In this document: positions 8,372 through 17,673 of the stretch, piece after piece
How positions within the stretch are numbered: the first letter of the stretch is position 1
How the letters are laid out: each line of letters begins with the position of its first letter
Origin: JAGLON01 sp041394985
GTDB taxonomy: Bacteria > Zixibacteria > MSB-5A5 > GN15 > JAAZOE01
Length of the DNA: 64,000 nucleotides
NCBI GenBank assembly: GCA_041394985.1
Contig: JAWLBI010000001.1
Location: forward strand, 1,550,001 to 1,614,000
Direction: 5' to 3'
Position numbers and translations under genes: made by a program
The notes under the pieces: generated by a model
The model's input: only the letters and a program-made list of their open reading frames with translations
Databases searched by the model: none
Told to the model about the DNA's origin: nothing

Positions 8372-10639
8372 ATGCTTCGTTTTACAATACTATCGGTCGT
8401 TTTGGTCTTTCTGTCCAGCTTCTCGGCTGGGGCGGAAGATTTCAGCGGTTCCTTTCAGTGGCCGCTAAAACTGGAAAAACAGTTCTCCTCAGGCTTCGGG
8501 GATACCCGGCCGGGCCGTTTCCACATGGGCGTCGATGTTCGTACCGGCGGCCAGGAAGGGGCGCAAGTGTTTGCGCCCGAGGACGGGTACATTTACCGGA
8601 TTAAGACATCGTATACCGGCTATGGCAAGGGGCTCTATTTGATGGGCAATTCCGGCCGGATGTATGTGTTCGGACACTTGCAGCGATATAATATGACAAT
8701 TGGTACCTATTTGCAGGACAAGCAGATAGAATCCAAGCGGTATTTTCAGGATCTGTATCTCGACAAATCGGAATTGCCCGTGAAAAAGGGCGAATTTATC
8801 GCCCGAACCGGGCAAACCGGCGCAGGAGCGCCTCATTTGCATTTCGAGATTCGGAATGCCGCCGGTCATCCGATTAATCCGCTGTATTTCCCGGTGAAGT
8901 TTTCGGATCGGACTGCGCCATCGTTCGACGCCGTCTGGTTCAATTATATCGATGAGTCGTCTCTGTTTCCAAACGGCAAGCGGCGGGCACAGTTGACGCC
9001 GCAGCGGATTGGAAAAACCCGCGAGTTTATCATTGCCGATACACTCGTTATTACCGGTCGCATCGCGATGCAGGCGGCGATTTCGGATTATCTGGCGAGA
9101 GGATCGTTTACACTGGGGCCGTCGAAAGTGGCGGTGTTCATAGACGGGACGCTGTATCATCGGGTCGAGTATGATCGGATACCGTATGATGATAATACGT
9201 ACAGTCAGCTCGATAAGGATTTGCATCCTGAGTTTTCCGAGACATACAAGCGAGTGTATAATTTATATCGGAAGCCGGGGAATAAGTTTGTCGGATATGA
9301 TGCCAGTGCCGCGGGTGATGGGACGTTTATGCCGACGGCAAATGGATTTCATACGGTCCTGATTACGGCATCGGATGCATTCGGTAACGAAAGCACGTTG
9401 ACCTTCACGTTTTACGGGGCGGTGTCGGCTGATTTTCTGGCGCCGATAAACAAGGCGATTTTTTCCGATTCGCTTATCGAGCTTCCGCTCAATCCCGAAC
9501 CGAATCGACCGGTATTCGACACAGTCGTGCTGTCGCATCCGGGAACGGCCGACATGCCGATTCCGGTATTTCCGGACATCGAAATAGCGGATGATCGCAT
9601 TCGGCTGCGGGGTGACTTTTCGCAGTGGACGAATTTTCTCCTGACGTTTTCGGCCGATTCGGTGGCATATCCGCCGTATTATTTTTCGACATCATCGACG
9701 ATTCCGGTGGGGCAAGTGGTAGTCGATTCAATGTCGGCGTCGATCGTGTCCGGTGGTGTATTGTTGTCGGTCAAGGCGGTGGACCCATCGATCAACTGGC
9801 TCATGGGCGAAGTTGTTACCGATGCCGGGCGTGACGATGTATTCTTTACCAAGGCGTCGAATAATCGATTCGCGGCATATTATCGGCCGGGAAGTAATAG
9901 TCGAAATCTCCAATCCGTCATCGTGCGCGGACCGGTGGGATATCGTCCGGATACGACGATACTCGATATTCATGTCGTGCGGCCGGGGCAGGCGGCGAGT
10001 ATATCTCCGGCTCAGGATATCAGTCTTGCTTTCGATGCCGGAGATTTGTTCGATACGGCATTATTGACCGTCCGCGATACCGTTGTACCGCCACCTCTAA
10101 GCGGTGCGATTTTGCTCGGCCCATTTGTTTTAGGACCGGAGGCATATGATTTCGCCGACTGGGCGGATTTTCAGAGTACTATCAAGCAGTTTGAGGCTCC
10201 CGAAAAAGTCGGGCTGTATATTTACAATGAAGAAAAAGGCTGGTTGTGGGCCGGCGGGGCATATGATGCCGCAAGTGGCGTGTTGCATTCCGATCTTGGC
10301 GGGACGGGAGTTCTTGCCATAATCAGTGATACGACGGCGCCTCGAATCGTTAACCTTAATATCGACGAGCGGAATTCGGTAAAAATCAGTCGTCCGAATA
10401 TTACATTCGAACTCGATGAGGAATTGTCCGGGATAGAAAACGATTTGAATTTCGATGTGTCGATTGACGGCAAGTGGCTGTCGCCGGAATATGATCCCGA
10501 GCGGAAATCATTTGTTTCAAAACCGTACTGGCGACTGGTCGAGGGATTGCATACGCTCGAAATTGCAGTCACCGATAGATGCGGTAACAAGATTTCATTG
10601 ACGCGCAAGTTTCGTGTTCATGCCAAACCCGGCCCGTAA
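8372..10639 (+). CDS. Secreted M23 family metallopeptidase
   Basis: A 755-residue protein with a signal peptide (MLRFTILSVVLVFLSSFSAGA). The LytM/M23 domain comes first: the first zinc motif HMGVD is near residue 51 and the APHLHFEIR motif near 152-160, so both zinc ligand sets are present. The remaining 550 residues are beta-rich with no known domain that I can name and include an Ig-like region near the end (LEIAVTDRCGNKISLTRKF). It is likely a cell-wall endopeptidase or a LytM-type activator. It heads an operon running to about 18,600; the next gene starts 9 nt after its stop. Confidence 0.85.
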   Translation: MLRFTILSVVLVFLSSFSAGAEDFSGSFQWPLKLEKQFSSGFGDTRPGRFHMGVDVRTGGQEGAQVFAPEDGYIYRIKTSYTGYGKGLYLMGNSGRMYVFGHLQRYNMTIGTYLQDKQIESKRYFQDLYLDKSELPVKKGEFIARTGQTGAGAPHLHFEIRNAAGHPINPLYFPVKFSDRTAPSFDAVWFNYIDESSLFPNGKRRAQLTPQRIGKTREFIIADTLVITGRIAMQAAISDYLARGSFTLGPSKVAVFIDGTLYHRVEYDRIPYDDNTYSQLDKDLHPEFSETYKRVYNLYRKPGNKFVGYDASAAGDGTFMPTANGFHTVLITASDAFGNESTLTFTFYGAVSADFLAPINKAIFSDSLIELPLNPEPNRPVFDTVVLSHPGTADMPIPVFPDIEIADDRIRLRGDFSQWTNFLLTFSADSVAYPPYYFSTSSTIPVGQVVVDSMSASIVSGGVLLSVKAVDPSINWLMGEVVTDAGRDDVFFTKASNNRFAAYYRPGSNSRNLQSVIVRGPVGYRPDTTILDIHVVRPGQAASISPAQDISLAFDAGDLFDTALLTVRDTVVPPPLSGAILLGPFVLGPEAYDFADWADFQSTIKQFEAPEKVGLYIYNEEKGWLWAGGAYDAASGVLHSDLGGTGVLAIISDTTAPRIVNLNIDERNSVKISRPNITFELDEELSGIENDLNFDVSIDGKWLSPEYDPERKSFVSKPYWRLVEGLHTLEIAVTDRCGNKISLTRKFRVHAKPGP

Positions 10640-10648
10640 GGAGATTCT

Positions 10649-11566
10649 ATAAAAGCGCTGGTTGTGATAGTGGCCGTCATGTGTCTGCTTCCGGTCGTTG
10701 CGCAGGGACAGACATATATCCGGGCGGATATCGCCCGAGACTCGATTTATGTCGATTCGGTCATTGAGGTAACGCATCGGCGGCTTATCCGAATGATCGG
10801 CTTCTTTCCCGAGGACAGTCTCGACGTTTATATCGTTAATTCCAAAGAGCAATTCGACAGCCTGGCCGGGCCGTATATTCCCGATTGGGGGGCGGCGGTG
10901 GCGATTGCGCACAAAAATCGCATCGTGATAAAATCGCCGCGCATCTTGCCCGGGGATAAGTCGCTGGGAGAACTGGCGGCGCATGAATACACGCACATCG
11001 CATTAGCACGCAAGGTGGGATATCGTCCGATTCCCAGGTGGTTCAATGAGGGGATGGCGCAGTATCTGTCGGCCGAATGGGACTGGCAGGACAATGTTGC
11101 TATGGGGACTGCGATTTTACTCGGGTATACGCTGGATTTGAGCGAGATGGAATTACTGAACAGTTTTACATCGGGTCGGGCGGAGACGGCATATGCGGAG
11201 TCGTATCTGGCTTTCCGGTATTTTCTGGAGAACTATGGCGATTCCGGTGTTCGTATATTTTTGGAGAGTTGTCGGCGCAAGAATACGTTTAATCAGGGAA
11301 TGATACTGGCGACCGGAGCCGGCTATGGGACGTTCGAGCGTGAGTTCAAGATATATCTAAATGGGAGATACAATTTGTTGGCGGTGATATTCAACAGCAA
11401 TATTATCTGGCTGATACTGGCCTTGATTATCATTATCGGTTTCATCCTGACCCGAATCCGGCGCAAGTCTCGGATGCAGGAGCTCGATGAATATGATTCA
11501 CTCCATTCAACCGACTTCGATTATGGCGAGGTAGAAAAGCCCGATGAAGATAAGCCATGGGATTGA
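10649..11566 (+). CDS. Membrane-anchored peptidase MA-like (gluzincin) protein, apparent ATA start
   Basis: The zinc motif HEYTH is at about residue 112 and the downstream glutamate motif WFNEGMAQYLS near 131, the layout of the peptidase_MA_2 family. A signal peptide begins the protein and one C-terminal helix (IIWLILALIIIIGFILT) is followed by a charged tail. The start is odd: AAGGAG at 10638-10643 is 5 nt before an ATA at 10649 that would complete a proper signal peptide (MKALVVIVAVMCLLPVVAQG); the next in-frame GTG at 10664 is 20 nt from the SD and truncates it. I give the ATA start. It overlaps the acyltransferase gene by 23 nt. Confidence 0.78.
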   Translation: MKALVVIVAVMCLLPVVAQGQTYIRADIARDSIYVDSVIEVTHRRLIRMIGFFPEDSLDVYIVNSKEQFDSLAGPYIPDWGAAVAIAHKNRIVIKSPRILPGDKSLGELAAHEYTHIALARKVGYRPIPRWFNEGMAQYLSAEWDWQDNVAMGTAILLGYTLDLSEMELLNSFTSGRAETAYAESYLAFRYFLENYGDSGVRIFLESCRRKNTFNQGMILATGAGYGTFEREFKIYLNGRYNLLAVIFNSNIIWLILALIIIIGFILTRIRRKSRMQELDEYDSLHSTDFDYGEVEKPDEDKPWD

Positions 11567-12464
11567 GTATGTGTTCGTGCGGCTGCTGGCCGGGCTGTTT
11601 AGATTATTACCGCATCGAGCGGCGGTGATATTCGGGGGGCGGTTGGGCAGTGCCGCGAATAATCTCTGGTTGTCCAGGCATAAAGTCGTGGTCGAAAATC
11701 TCAGGATTGCTTTCGGTAATGACATGGATGACTCGCGGCGCGATGAAATCGCGCGGGGGGTCTTTGTCAATATCGGGCGGACGCTGGCCGAGGTGTGCCG
11801 ATTTCCCAAACTTGACCGTGAGAAAATCCTGAATCTGGTCAGTGCGGACGGTACCGAAAGTTTTCAGGAAGTTCTCGATCATGGTAAAGGCGGGATATTA
11901 GTCGGCAGTCATTTCGGCAATTGGGAATTGGTTGGCGCATTTATCAACGCCATTGGATATCCTGTTGATTTTCTCGTGCGGGGGCAGCATAATGCATTGG
12001 TCGACGCCTACTTAACCGATTTGCGGGCATTCTGCGGCGTTCGCGTCATCCATTCCGAAAAAGACGGCGGTATGCGCGAGATTTTGCGGGCATTGAAGCA
12101 GAATCGGCAGGTGGCTATCGTGTCGGATCAGCATGCCGGGTCGCAGGGGATAATTATTAATTTTTTCGGTCGCCCGGTTTCGGTACCGCGGGCCCCGGCG
12201 ACGCTTGCCGTTCGTACCGGCGCGCCGTTAGTGACCGGCTATATAATGAGAAATGAAGATCTTACGCATCATTGTCATTTTTATCCGCCTATTTATCCGG
12301 ATATGGAGGCCGATCCCGATGCCGAGGTGTATCGCCTGACCAAACTGTATACGGAGCGATACGAGGGGCTAATCCGGAAGCACCCGGAGGCCTGGTTGTG
12401 GACTCATCGACGATTTAAATACGTGCCCAAAGGGGAACAATCCGAGGGTACATTCGTAGAATAA
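11544..12464 (+). CDS. LpxL/HtrB-like lysophospholipid acyltransferase
   Basis: A 306-residue inner-membrane acyltransferase. The catalytic HxxxxE motif appears as GSHFGNWELVG near residues 121-131, with the family context DQHAG and PHxxWLWTHRRFK-type ending (here HPEAWLWTHRRFKYVP). Such enzymes add secondary acyl chains to lipid A precursors or related lipids. It overlaps the upstream peptidase gene by 23 nt, so the two are translationally linked. Presence of a heptosyltransferase farther down the operon fits an LPS-bearing outer membrane. Confidence 0.9.
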   Translation: MKISHGIEYVFVRLLAGLFRLLPHRAAVIFGGRLGSAANNLWLSRHKVVVENLRIAFGNDMDDSRRDEIARGVFVNIGRTLAEVCRFPKLDREKILNLVSADGTESFQEVLDHGKGGILVGSHFGNWELVGAFINAIGYPVDFLVRGQHNALVDAYLTDLRAFCGVRVIHSEKDGGMREILRALKQNRQVAIVSDQHAGSQGIIINFFGRPVSVPRAPATLAVRTGAPLVTGYIMRNEDLTHHCHFYPPIYPDMEADPDAEVYRLTKLYTERYEGLIRKHPEAWLWTHRRFKYVPKGEQSEGTFVE

Positions 12465-12591
12465 TCAGTGTGTATGTGACTTGTATTTTCGGACATAAGG
12501 CAGTATATTAGCTTATAAATACATTTATGCCATAAACCATTTCCGAATTTCGTGCATCTTAGTGTAAACGATTCGCACCGGAGAGGATGTT

Positions 12592-13836
12592 GTGAAGAAA
12601 TATCTCATTATCGGCGGGTCGGTGATCATTGTCGCCGTAGCCCTGAGCCTGTTCTCGTTCGGCGGCGTCAGCGCCAACATTCCCACAACCGAAGTGTCGA
12701 GGGGAGAATTCGTCGTCTCCCTGTCCGAAAACGGGCAACTCGATGCCAAGCGTTCGATGACCATATCCGCGCCTCGCATTCGAGGCAATCTTCAGATAGT
12801 CAGAATGGAAAAAGAGGGTGCAACGGTCAAGGAGGGGGAATTCCTTGTCCAATTCGACCCGACCGAGCAGCAGACCAAGTTGCGGGATGCCGAGGCCGAG
12901 TTGCAGATCGCGCAGGCGAATCTTGAGCGCGCCGATGCGCAGCTCGAAATGGACCTCAAGCAGCTTGAACTGGACCTGAAAAAGGCCGAGCGGGCATTTA
13001 GCGAGAGCCGGTCCGAGGCGCCGCTGGTTAAAAAAGAGGCCGAGATGACTCTTGAGCTGGCAAAGCTGACCTATGAGCAGAAAAAAAATATGCTGAAAGC
13101 GGACATCCAGAAGATGCAGGTCGAGCTCGATAAAGCGAAGGACAACAAGGAACAGGCGACTCGTGATCTTGAGAAAATGACACTGACGGCTCCGATTCCC
13201 GGATTGGTCGTGTATCTGGAAATCTGGAAGGGCGGATCGATGTCCAAAGTTCAGGAGGGTGACAGCCCGTGGGGTGGCCAGGGACTGATCAATCTGCCTG
13301 ACCTGTCGACGATGATTGTCGAGACGACGGTATCGGAAGTGGATGTATCGAAAGTCAAGCTCGGGCAGAAGGTCGAGATTACACTCGATGCCATTCCCGG
13401 TCCGGTGTTTATGGGGACCGTCAATGAAATCGGGACGCTGGCGCATCGCAAGGAGCGCGGTTCGCAAATCAATGTATTCGATATCGAAGTACTCATAGAT
13501 TCGTCCGACGAACGGTTGAAGCCGGGTATGTCGGCTAAGGTCGATATTATCATCAACGAATTCGACGATGTGTTGTCGGTGCCGATCGAGGCGGTATTCG
13601 AGCGGGATGATACGACCATCGTGTATTCGAAGGGCGGTGATAAAATTCCCGTCACACTTGGTGAGCGCAATGATATGTCGGTGATCGTTTCCGAGGGATT
13701 GAAAGAAGGACAGGAAATCAGCCTTCTGGATCCGACCAAGGATATCGAAGAGCAGAAGCAGATGCAGGAACCGACGCAGAAGAATACCCGCAAGAAAAAA
13801 GGCGGATCGTCTGAAATGATTATTATCGGGGGTTAA
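12592..13836 (+). CDS. MacA/HlyD-like periplasmic adaptor of an efflux system
   Basis: A 414-residue membrane-fusion protein starting with GTG. An N-terminal helix (LIIGGSVIIVAVALSLFSF) anchors it; a lipoyl-type beta segment (ATVKEGEFLVQFD) is followed by a long Lys/Glu-rich coiled coil (about residues 95-195), the second half of the lipoyl domain (TAPIPGLVVYLEIWKGG) and beta-barrel and membrane-proximal domains. The tail is Gln/Lys-rich. It links an inner-membrane permease to an outer-membrane channel; both genes follow immediately (stop and GTG of the permease abut). Confidence 0.88.
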   Translation: MKKYLIIGGSVIIVAVALSLFSFGGVSANIPTTEVSRGEFVVSLSENGQLDAKRSMTISAPRIRGNLQIVRMEKEGATVKEGEFLVQFDPTEQQTKLRDAEAELQIAQANLERADAQLEMDLKQLELDLKKAERAFSESRSEAPLVKKEAEMTLELAKLTYEQKKNMLKADIQKMQVELDKAKDNKEQATRDLEKMTLTAPIPGLVVYLEIWKGGSMSKVQEGDSPWGGQGLINLPDLSTMIVETTVSEVDVSKVKLGQKVEITLDAIPGPVFMGTVNEIGTLAHRKERGSQINVFDIEVLIDSSDERLKPGMSAKVDIIINEFDDVLSVPIEAVFERDDTTIVYSKGGDKIPVTLGERNDMSVIVSEGLKEGQEISLLDPTKDIEEQKQMQEPTQKNTRKKKGGSSEMIIIGG

Positions 13837-15123
13837 GTGGACTACGCTAAAGTCGTTTCGGTATCGATTGAATCGCTGCTGGCCCACAAAATCCGTACTT
13901 TTTTAACGATGCTGGGGATTATCTTCGGTGTCGCGGCCGTCATCGCCATGTTGTCAATCGGCGAGGGGGCCAAGCAGGATGCTCTGGAACAGATCGAACT
14001 GCTGGGACGCAGCAATATCATCATTGAAGGGCAGATTCCCGGAGACGAAGGCGGCTCCGATGTCGTCGGCGGCCGATCGCCGGGACTCACGCGCGGCGAC
14101 GCGGAAAATCTGGCTCTGTATTCATCTCTTTTTTCCGGTATCGTAATCTCACAAATCATAGACGGCGCGACGGTGTATTTCGCCGACGGCGAGGCGGGCG
14201 TGAAGGTAATCGCGACATCGCCTTCGTATTTGCCGACCATGAAGATGAGTATTCGCGAGGGATCGTTTTTCAGCATCGATGATGTGAACAACGCCATGCA
14301 GGTGTGTGCTATCGGCGCAAATGTGAAGCGCAGGTTGTTCGGATTCGACAATCCGATCGGCAAGCAGATTCGATTACAGGATATTTATCTCACGGTAATC
14401 GGTATCGTCGATGAGAAGGTTGCCGGTGCATCGGTCGGTGGAATGGACCTCGGTAATGTCAATGACAATGTTTATATCCCGTTGACGGTGTGTGAGAAAA
14501 AAATTCACCGCGATCTCGATTATGCCATGACGCGGTCGGGGAATCCCGAAGAGGCGTATGCCATGTTCAATCGCGATGAGATCGATCAGATTATCGTGCG
14601 CGTCAAGGAAGAAGGCGACATCAAGGCGGCTGCGGCGTTGATCGAGAAAATTATCGACCGACGGCATCGGCAGATACCGGATTATAAAGTCATCGTGCCT
14701 GAGGCGCTGTTGGCGCAGAGCCAGGAGACGCAGCGGATTTTCAATATCGTCATGGGTGCAATCGCCGGAATATCGCTTCTGGTTGGCGGTATCGGCATCA
14801 TGAATATCATGCTGGCTTCGGTGCTCGAGCGGACGCGCGAGATCGGCGTGCGGCGAGCCGTGGGGGCATCGCGGTTGGATATCATGAGTCAATTTTTGAT
14901 CGAGGCGGTGACGATTTGCCTCATCGGATGTTTTATCGGTGTGGCGGCCGGATTGGGATTGGCGAAAGGGATTTCGACCTATGCCGACTGGCGCACGATT
15001 ATTTCGTATTTTTCGATTTTCCTCGCCGTCGGCGTATCGACCGCGGTGGGCCTGGTATTCGGATTTTTCCCGGCCCGCAAGGCCGCCTCGCTGGATGTCA
15101 TCGAGGCGCTTCGGTATGAATAA
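13837..15123 (+). CDS. MacB-like ABC transporter permease
   Basis: A 428-residue FtsX/MacB-type permease: first helix at residues 20-42 (IRTFLTMLGIIFGVAAVIAM), a large periplasmic MacB_PCD domain, then three C-terminal helices beginning with GISLLVGGIGIMNIMLA and the coupling segment ERTREIGVRRAVGA. No ATPase domain is fused and no ATPase gene is adjacent, unlike MacB proper. The GTG start directly follows the adaptor stop. Likely exports a hydrophobic compound, a peptide or lipoprotein via the TolC-like protein encoded next. Confidence 0.9.
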   Translation: MDYAKVVSVSIESLLAHKIRTFLTMLGIIFGVAAVIAMLSIGEGAKQDALEQIELLGRSNIIIEGQIPGDEGGSDVVGGRSPGLTRGDAENLALYSSLFSGIVISQIIDGATVYFADGEAGVKVIATSPSYLPTMKMSIREGSFFSIDDVNNAMQVCAIGANVKRRLFGFDNPIGKQIRLQDIYLTVIGIVDEKVAGASVGGMDLGNVNDNVYIPLTVCEKKIHRDLDYAMTRSGNPEEAYAMFNRDEIDQIIVRVKEEGDIKAAAALIEKIIDRRHRQIPDYKVIVPEALLAQSQETQRIFNIVMGAIAGISLLVGGIGIMNIMLASVLERTREIGVRRAVGASRLDIMSQFLIEAVTICLIGCFIGVAAGLGLAKGISTYADWRTIISYFSIFLAVGVSTAVGLVFGFFPARKAASLDVIEALRYE

Positions 15124-15135
15124 CATGGAGTGAGC

Positions 15136-16656
15136 ATGCGACGCACAGTCTGGATTTGTCTTGTTGTTTTCATCATCAGTTTCATGATTTCTTCCGCCTT
15201 CGCGGAGGAGTATACCCTGGAGCAGACGCTTGAGCGGTTATTGGATAAGTCCACGCGCGGGCAGATTATCAAGGGGCAGTTCGAGGTTTCGCAGGCGAAG
15301 TTCAATGCGGAGAAGATCGGGTATTATCTGCCGGAGATATCGTTGAACTCGACGGTACCGTCGCTTACCGAGACTGAGAACTTCGCGCAATTCTATGGTT
15401 TTACCGACCCGATCCTGGCCAAGCGTCGGACGAATTCTCGAACGGGTGATATCAGGCTACAACATAAAGTAATAACGGGCGGCGATATTACTATTCGAGG
15501 CTATGTGTATTGGCGGGATGCGAAGTATCCCTCGACCATTAATGTCTATGATGAGGACCGGGGAGAGTACGTTTCGTATCTTGTGACCGCGAAGGATAAA
15601 ACACTGCGAAATACGCTGTCGTTTGAATTCAGTCAGCCGATTTTCAATACGTCTGATTCGCGTTCGGCGTACAATTCGGCCAAAACGAATATGGAACAGG
15701 CGCAGATTCAGTGGCGGGTTGATCAGGCGGATTTAAAGAAAGAAGGTGTCACCGCATTTTTCGATTTACTCATGGTCGGCCTGGACAAGGATATGGCGGA
15801 TAAAAACAGCAAGTTGGCTGTTTTCAATGCGCAGTGGGATTCGGTCAAGTATGCAGACGGCATAATGACCGAGGAAGAATGGGTCGAGAGTCAATCGACA
15901 CGGTTGGAAAAGCGTCTGGCCTTGTACGATGCGGAGGCATCGTATGAGGAAAAGCTGAATGAGTATAAGCATTTGCTGGATATACCGAATGAACAATCCA
16001 TCGCTTTGCAATCACCTCCGACTCCCTCGATGCCGGCAGCAAGCAAGATTCAGTGGCTCAAGGCAAATGCCGAATATACTGCCGAGACAGAGCTGGCGCG
16101 GATGAAAATGGAGTCGTCCGAGCGGGATCTGAAGAATACGAGAAGCGGTGGAGGGCTGAACGGTACATTGCGGGCGACTTATCAGCTCGGTAAGGAAGAT
16201 GTTACGATATCGAAGGAATATCAGAATGATGACATCTACTTGAACGATATCAATGACAACAACAATGATACTAAAGATTGGCAGATATCGGTTGAACTGT
16301 CATATCCGCTGTGGGATGGCGGCGCGTCCAAGGCGAATGTGCGGTCGAGCGAGCTGGCCTATGAGTCGTCTCGGTTGGAGTACCTGGCGGCTCAGCGCAA
16401 TGCGAAAAACAAGATGGAAATCGCCATCAAGCGAATGGAGATCAATTTTTCGAAGTTACAGCTTTTGGAAGACGAGCTGAAACTGGCTGACAAGAAGCTC
16501 AAGGAAGCGAAAGATAAATTTCAGGAAGGGCTAATTTCTGAAGGCGACCTGCTTGAAAATGAAGTATATTATCTCGAAGCGGCCAAGAACCGCTTGACGA
16601 CATTAAAGGATTATTATCACGATTTGATCGAGCTGGAGAAGACGGATACTCCGTAA
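15136..16656 (+). CDS. TolC family outer-membrane efflux protein
   Basis: About 506 residues with a signal peptide (VWICLVVFIISFMISSAFA). The rest has the two long alpha-helical repeats and strand pairs of the OEP family, including the AQIQWRVDQADLKKEGVTAFFDLL helix region split here by a VGLD turn and the mirrored C-terminal half ending ENEVYYLEAAKNRLTTLKDY. The ATG at 15136 is preferred over GTG at 15130 because GGAG at 15127-15130 overlaps the latter. It completes the tripartite exporter with the two genes before it; the next gene starts with no gap. Confidence 0.88.
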   Translation: MRRTVWICLVVFIISFMISSAFAEEYTLEQTLERLLDKSTRGQIIKGQFEVSQAKFNAEKIGYYLPEISLNSTVPSLTETENFAQFYGFTDPILAKRRTNSRTGDIRLQHKVITGGDITIRGYVYWRDAKYPSTINVYDEDRGEYVSYLVTAKDKTLRNTLSFEFSQPIFNTSDSRSAYNSAKTNMEQAQIQWRVDQADLKKEGVTAFFDLLMVGLDKDMADKNSKLAVFNAQWDSVKYADGIMTEEEWVESQSTRLEKRLALYDAEASYEEKLNEYKHLLDIPNEQSIALQSPPTPSMPAASKIQWLKANAEYTAETELARMKMESSERDLKNTRSGGGLNGTLRATYQLGKEDVTISKEYQNDDIYLNDINDNNNDTKDWQISVELSYPLWDGGASKANVRSSELAYESSRLEYLAAQRNAKNKMEIAIKRMEINFSKLQLLEDELKLADKKLKEAKDKFQEGLISEGDLLENEVYYLEAAKNRLTTLKDYYHDLIELEKTDTP

Positions 16657-17673
16657 ATGAAGCTTATTGTCAGGGCGCCGAACTGGGTCGGTGATGCCGT
16701 GATGGCGCTGCCGGCCATTGACAATCTCAAGAAACTCACCGCGGCCTCGCACATTGCGGTCATGGCTCGCAAGGCGACGGCTCCTTTATTTATCAATCAT
16801 CCCGACATCGATCTCGTTGTTGAAATCGACGACAAGAGTAATAAAATTCTTGGGCCAAAGCGGGCGGCTGATGCGATTAAGGGGGATCATTTCGATATCG
16901 GGATTCTTTTTCCTCCGTCGTTTTCATCGGCATTGATTTTCAAGCTGGCCGGTGTGACCGGGCGGGTCGGGTTCGATTCGGATAATCGCAAGATTATTTT
17001 GACGCGGGCGGTGAAGTCTCCGGCGGAGCCGATGCATCGAATGCAGAGTTATTTATATCTGCTGGAGAAGGTGACCGGGAAGAAGCCGAAGGCGCACAAT
17101 CCGCAGGTGTCGCTGTCGCATGAGGATATTCAGGGCGGCGAGGAGGCATTGGGAGAAGTCGGGTTGTCGTACGATGATGCGTATGTGGCAGTTGCGCCTC
17201 GGGCGATTGGTGAATCGCGACGCTGGGGGAGTGAGAAGTACGGTAATCTGGCGAGGCGAATTGTCTCCGAACTGGATAAGAAAATCGTATTGGTCGGGAC
17301 AGCCGATGACAGTGATGCCGCGGAAGAGATCAAGGCGTTTGGATCGGATAAGATTTTCAATCTGTGTGGGAAAACATCGCTGAGGTCGGTGGCAGCCGTG
17401 CTATCGTTTGCGAAGCTATTTATCGGCAACGATTCCGGGCTGGCGCATCTGGCCGGGGCGGTAAACTGCCCGTTGGTCGTTTTGTCGGGGCCGGATGACC
17501 CGGCTGAGACGTCTCCGGTGTGTGATGCCAAGACCGTAATTATTAAAGATGATCTGGATTGTATTTCCTGTGTGAAGAATAAGTGTTTGCTGAAGGGGGA
17601 CGCTTTCATGCGCTGTATGCGATTGATAACCGTTGACGAGGTGTTCGATGCCGTCACAGGGCGCATGCGATAG
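16657..17673 (+). CDS. waaF: Glycosyltransferase family 9, LPS heptosyltransferase II-like
   Basis: A 338-residue GT9 protein. The start MKLIVRAPNWVGDAVMALPA is the WaaF signature (NWxGDxVM), and the C-terminal half has GNDSGLAHLAGAVNCPLVVLSG near residue 258 and a Cys-rich stretch (CISCVKNKC). It would add heptose to the LPS inner core using ADP-heptose. Its ATG abuts the TolC stop, and its end overlaps the PfkB gene by 26 nt. Confidence 0.88.
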   Translation: MKLIVRAPNWVGDAVMALPAIDNLKKLTAASHIAVMARKATAPLFINHPDIDLVVEIDDKSNKILGPKRAADAIKGDHFDIGILFPPSFSSALIFKLAGVTGRVGFDSDNRKIILTRAVKSPAEPMHRMQSYLYLLEKVTGKKPKAHNPQVSLSHEDIQGGEEALGEVGLSYDDAYVAVAPRAIGESRRWGSEKYGNLARRIVSELDKKIVLVGTADDSDAAEEIKAFGSDKIFNLCGKTSLRSVAAVLSFAKLFIGNDSGLAHLAGAVNCPLVVLSGPDDPAETSPVCDAKTVIIKDDLDCISCVKNKCLLKGDAFMRCMRLITVDEVFDAVTGRMR

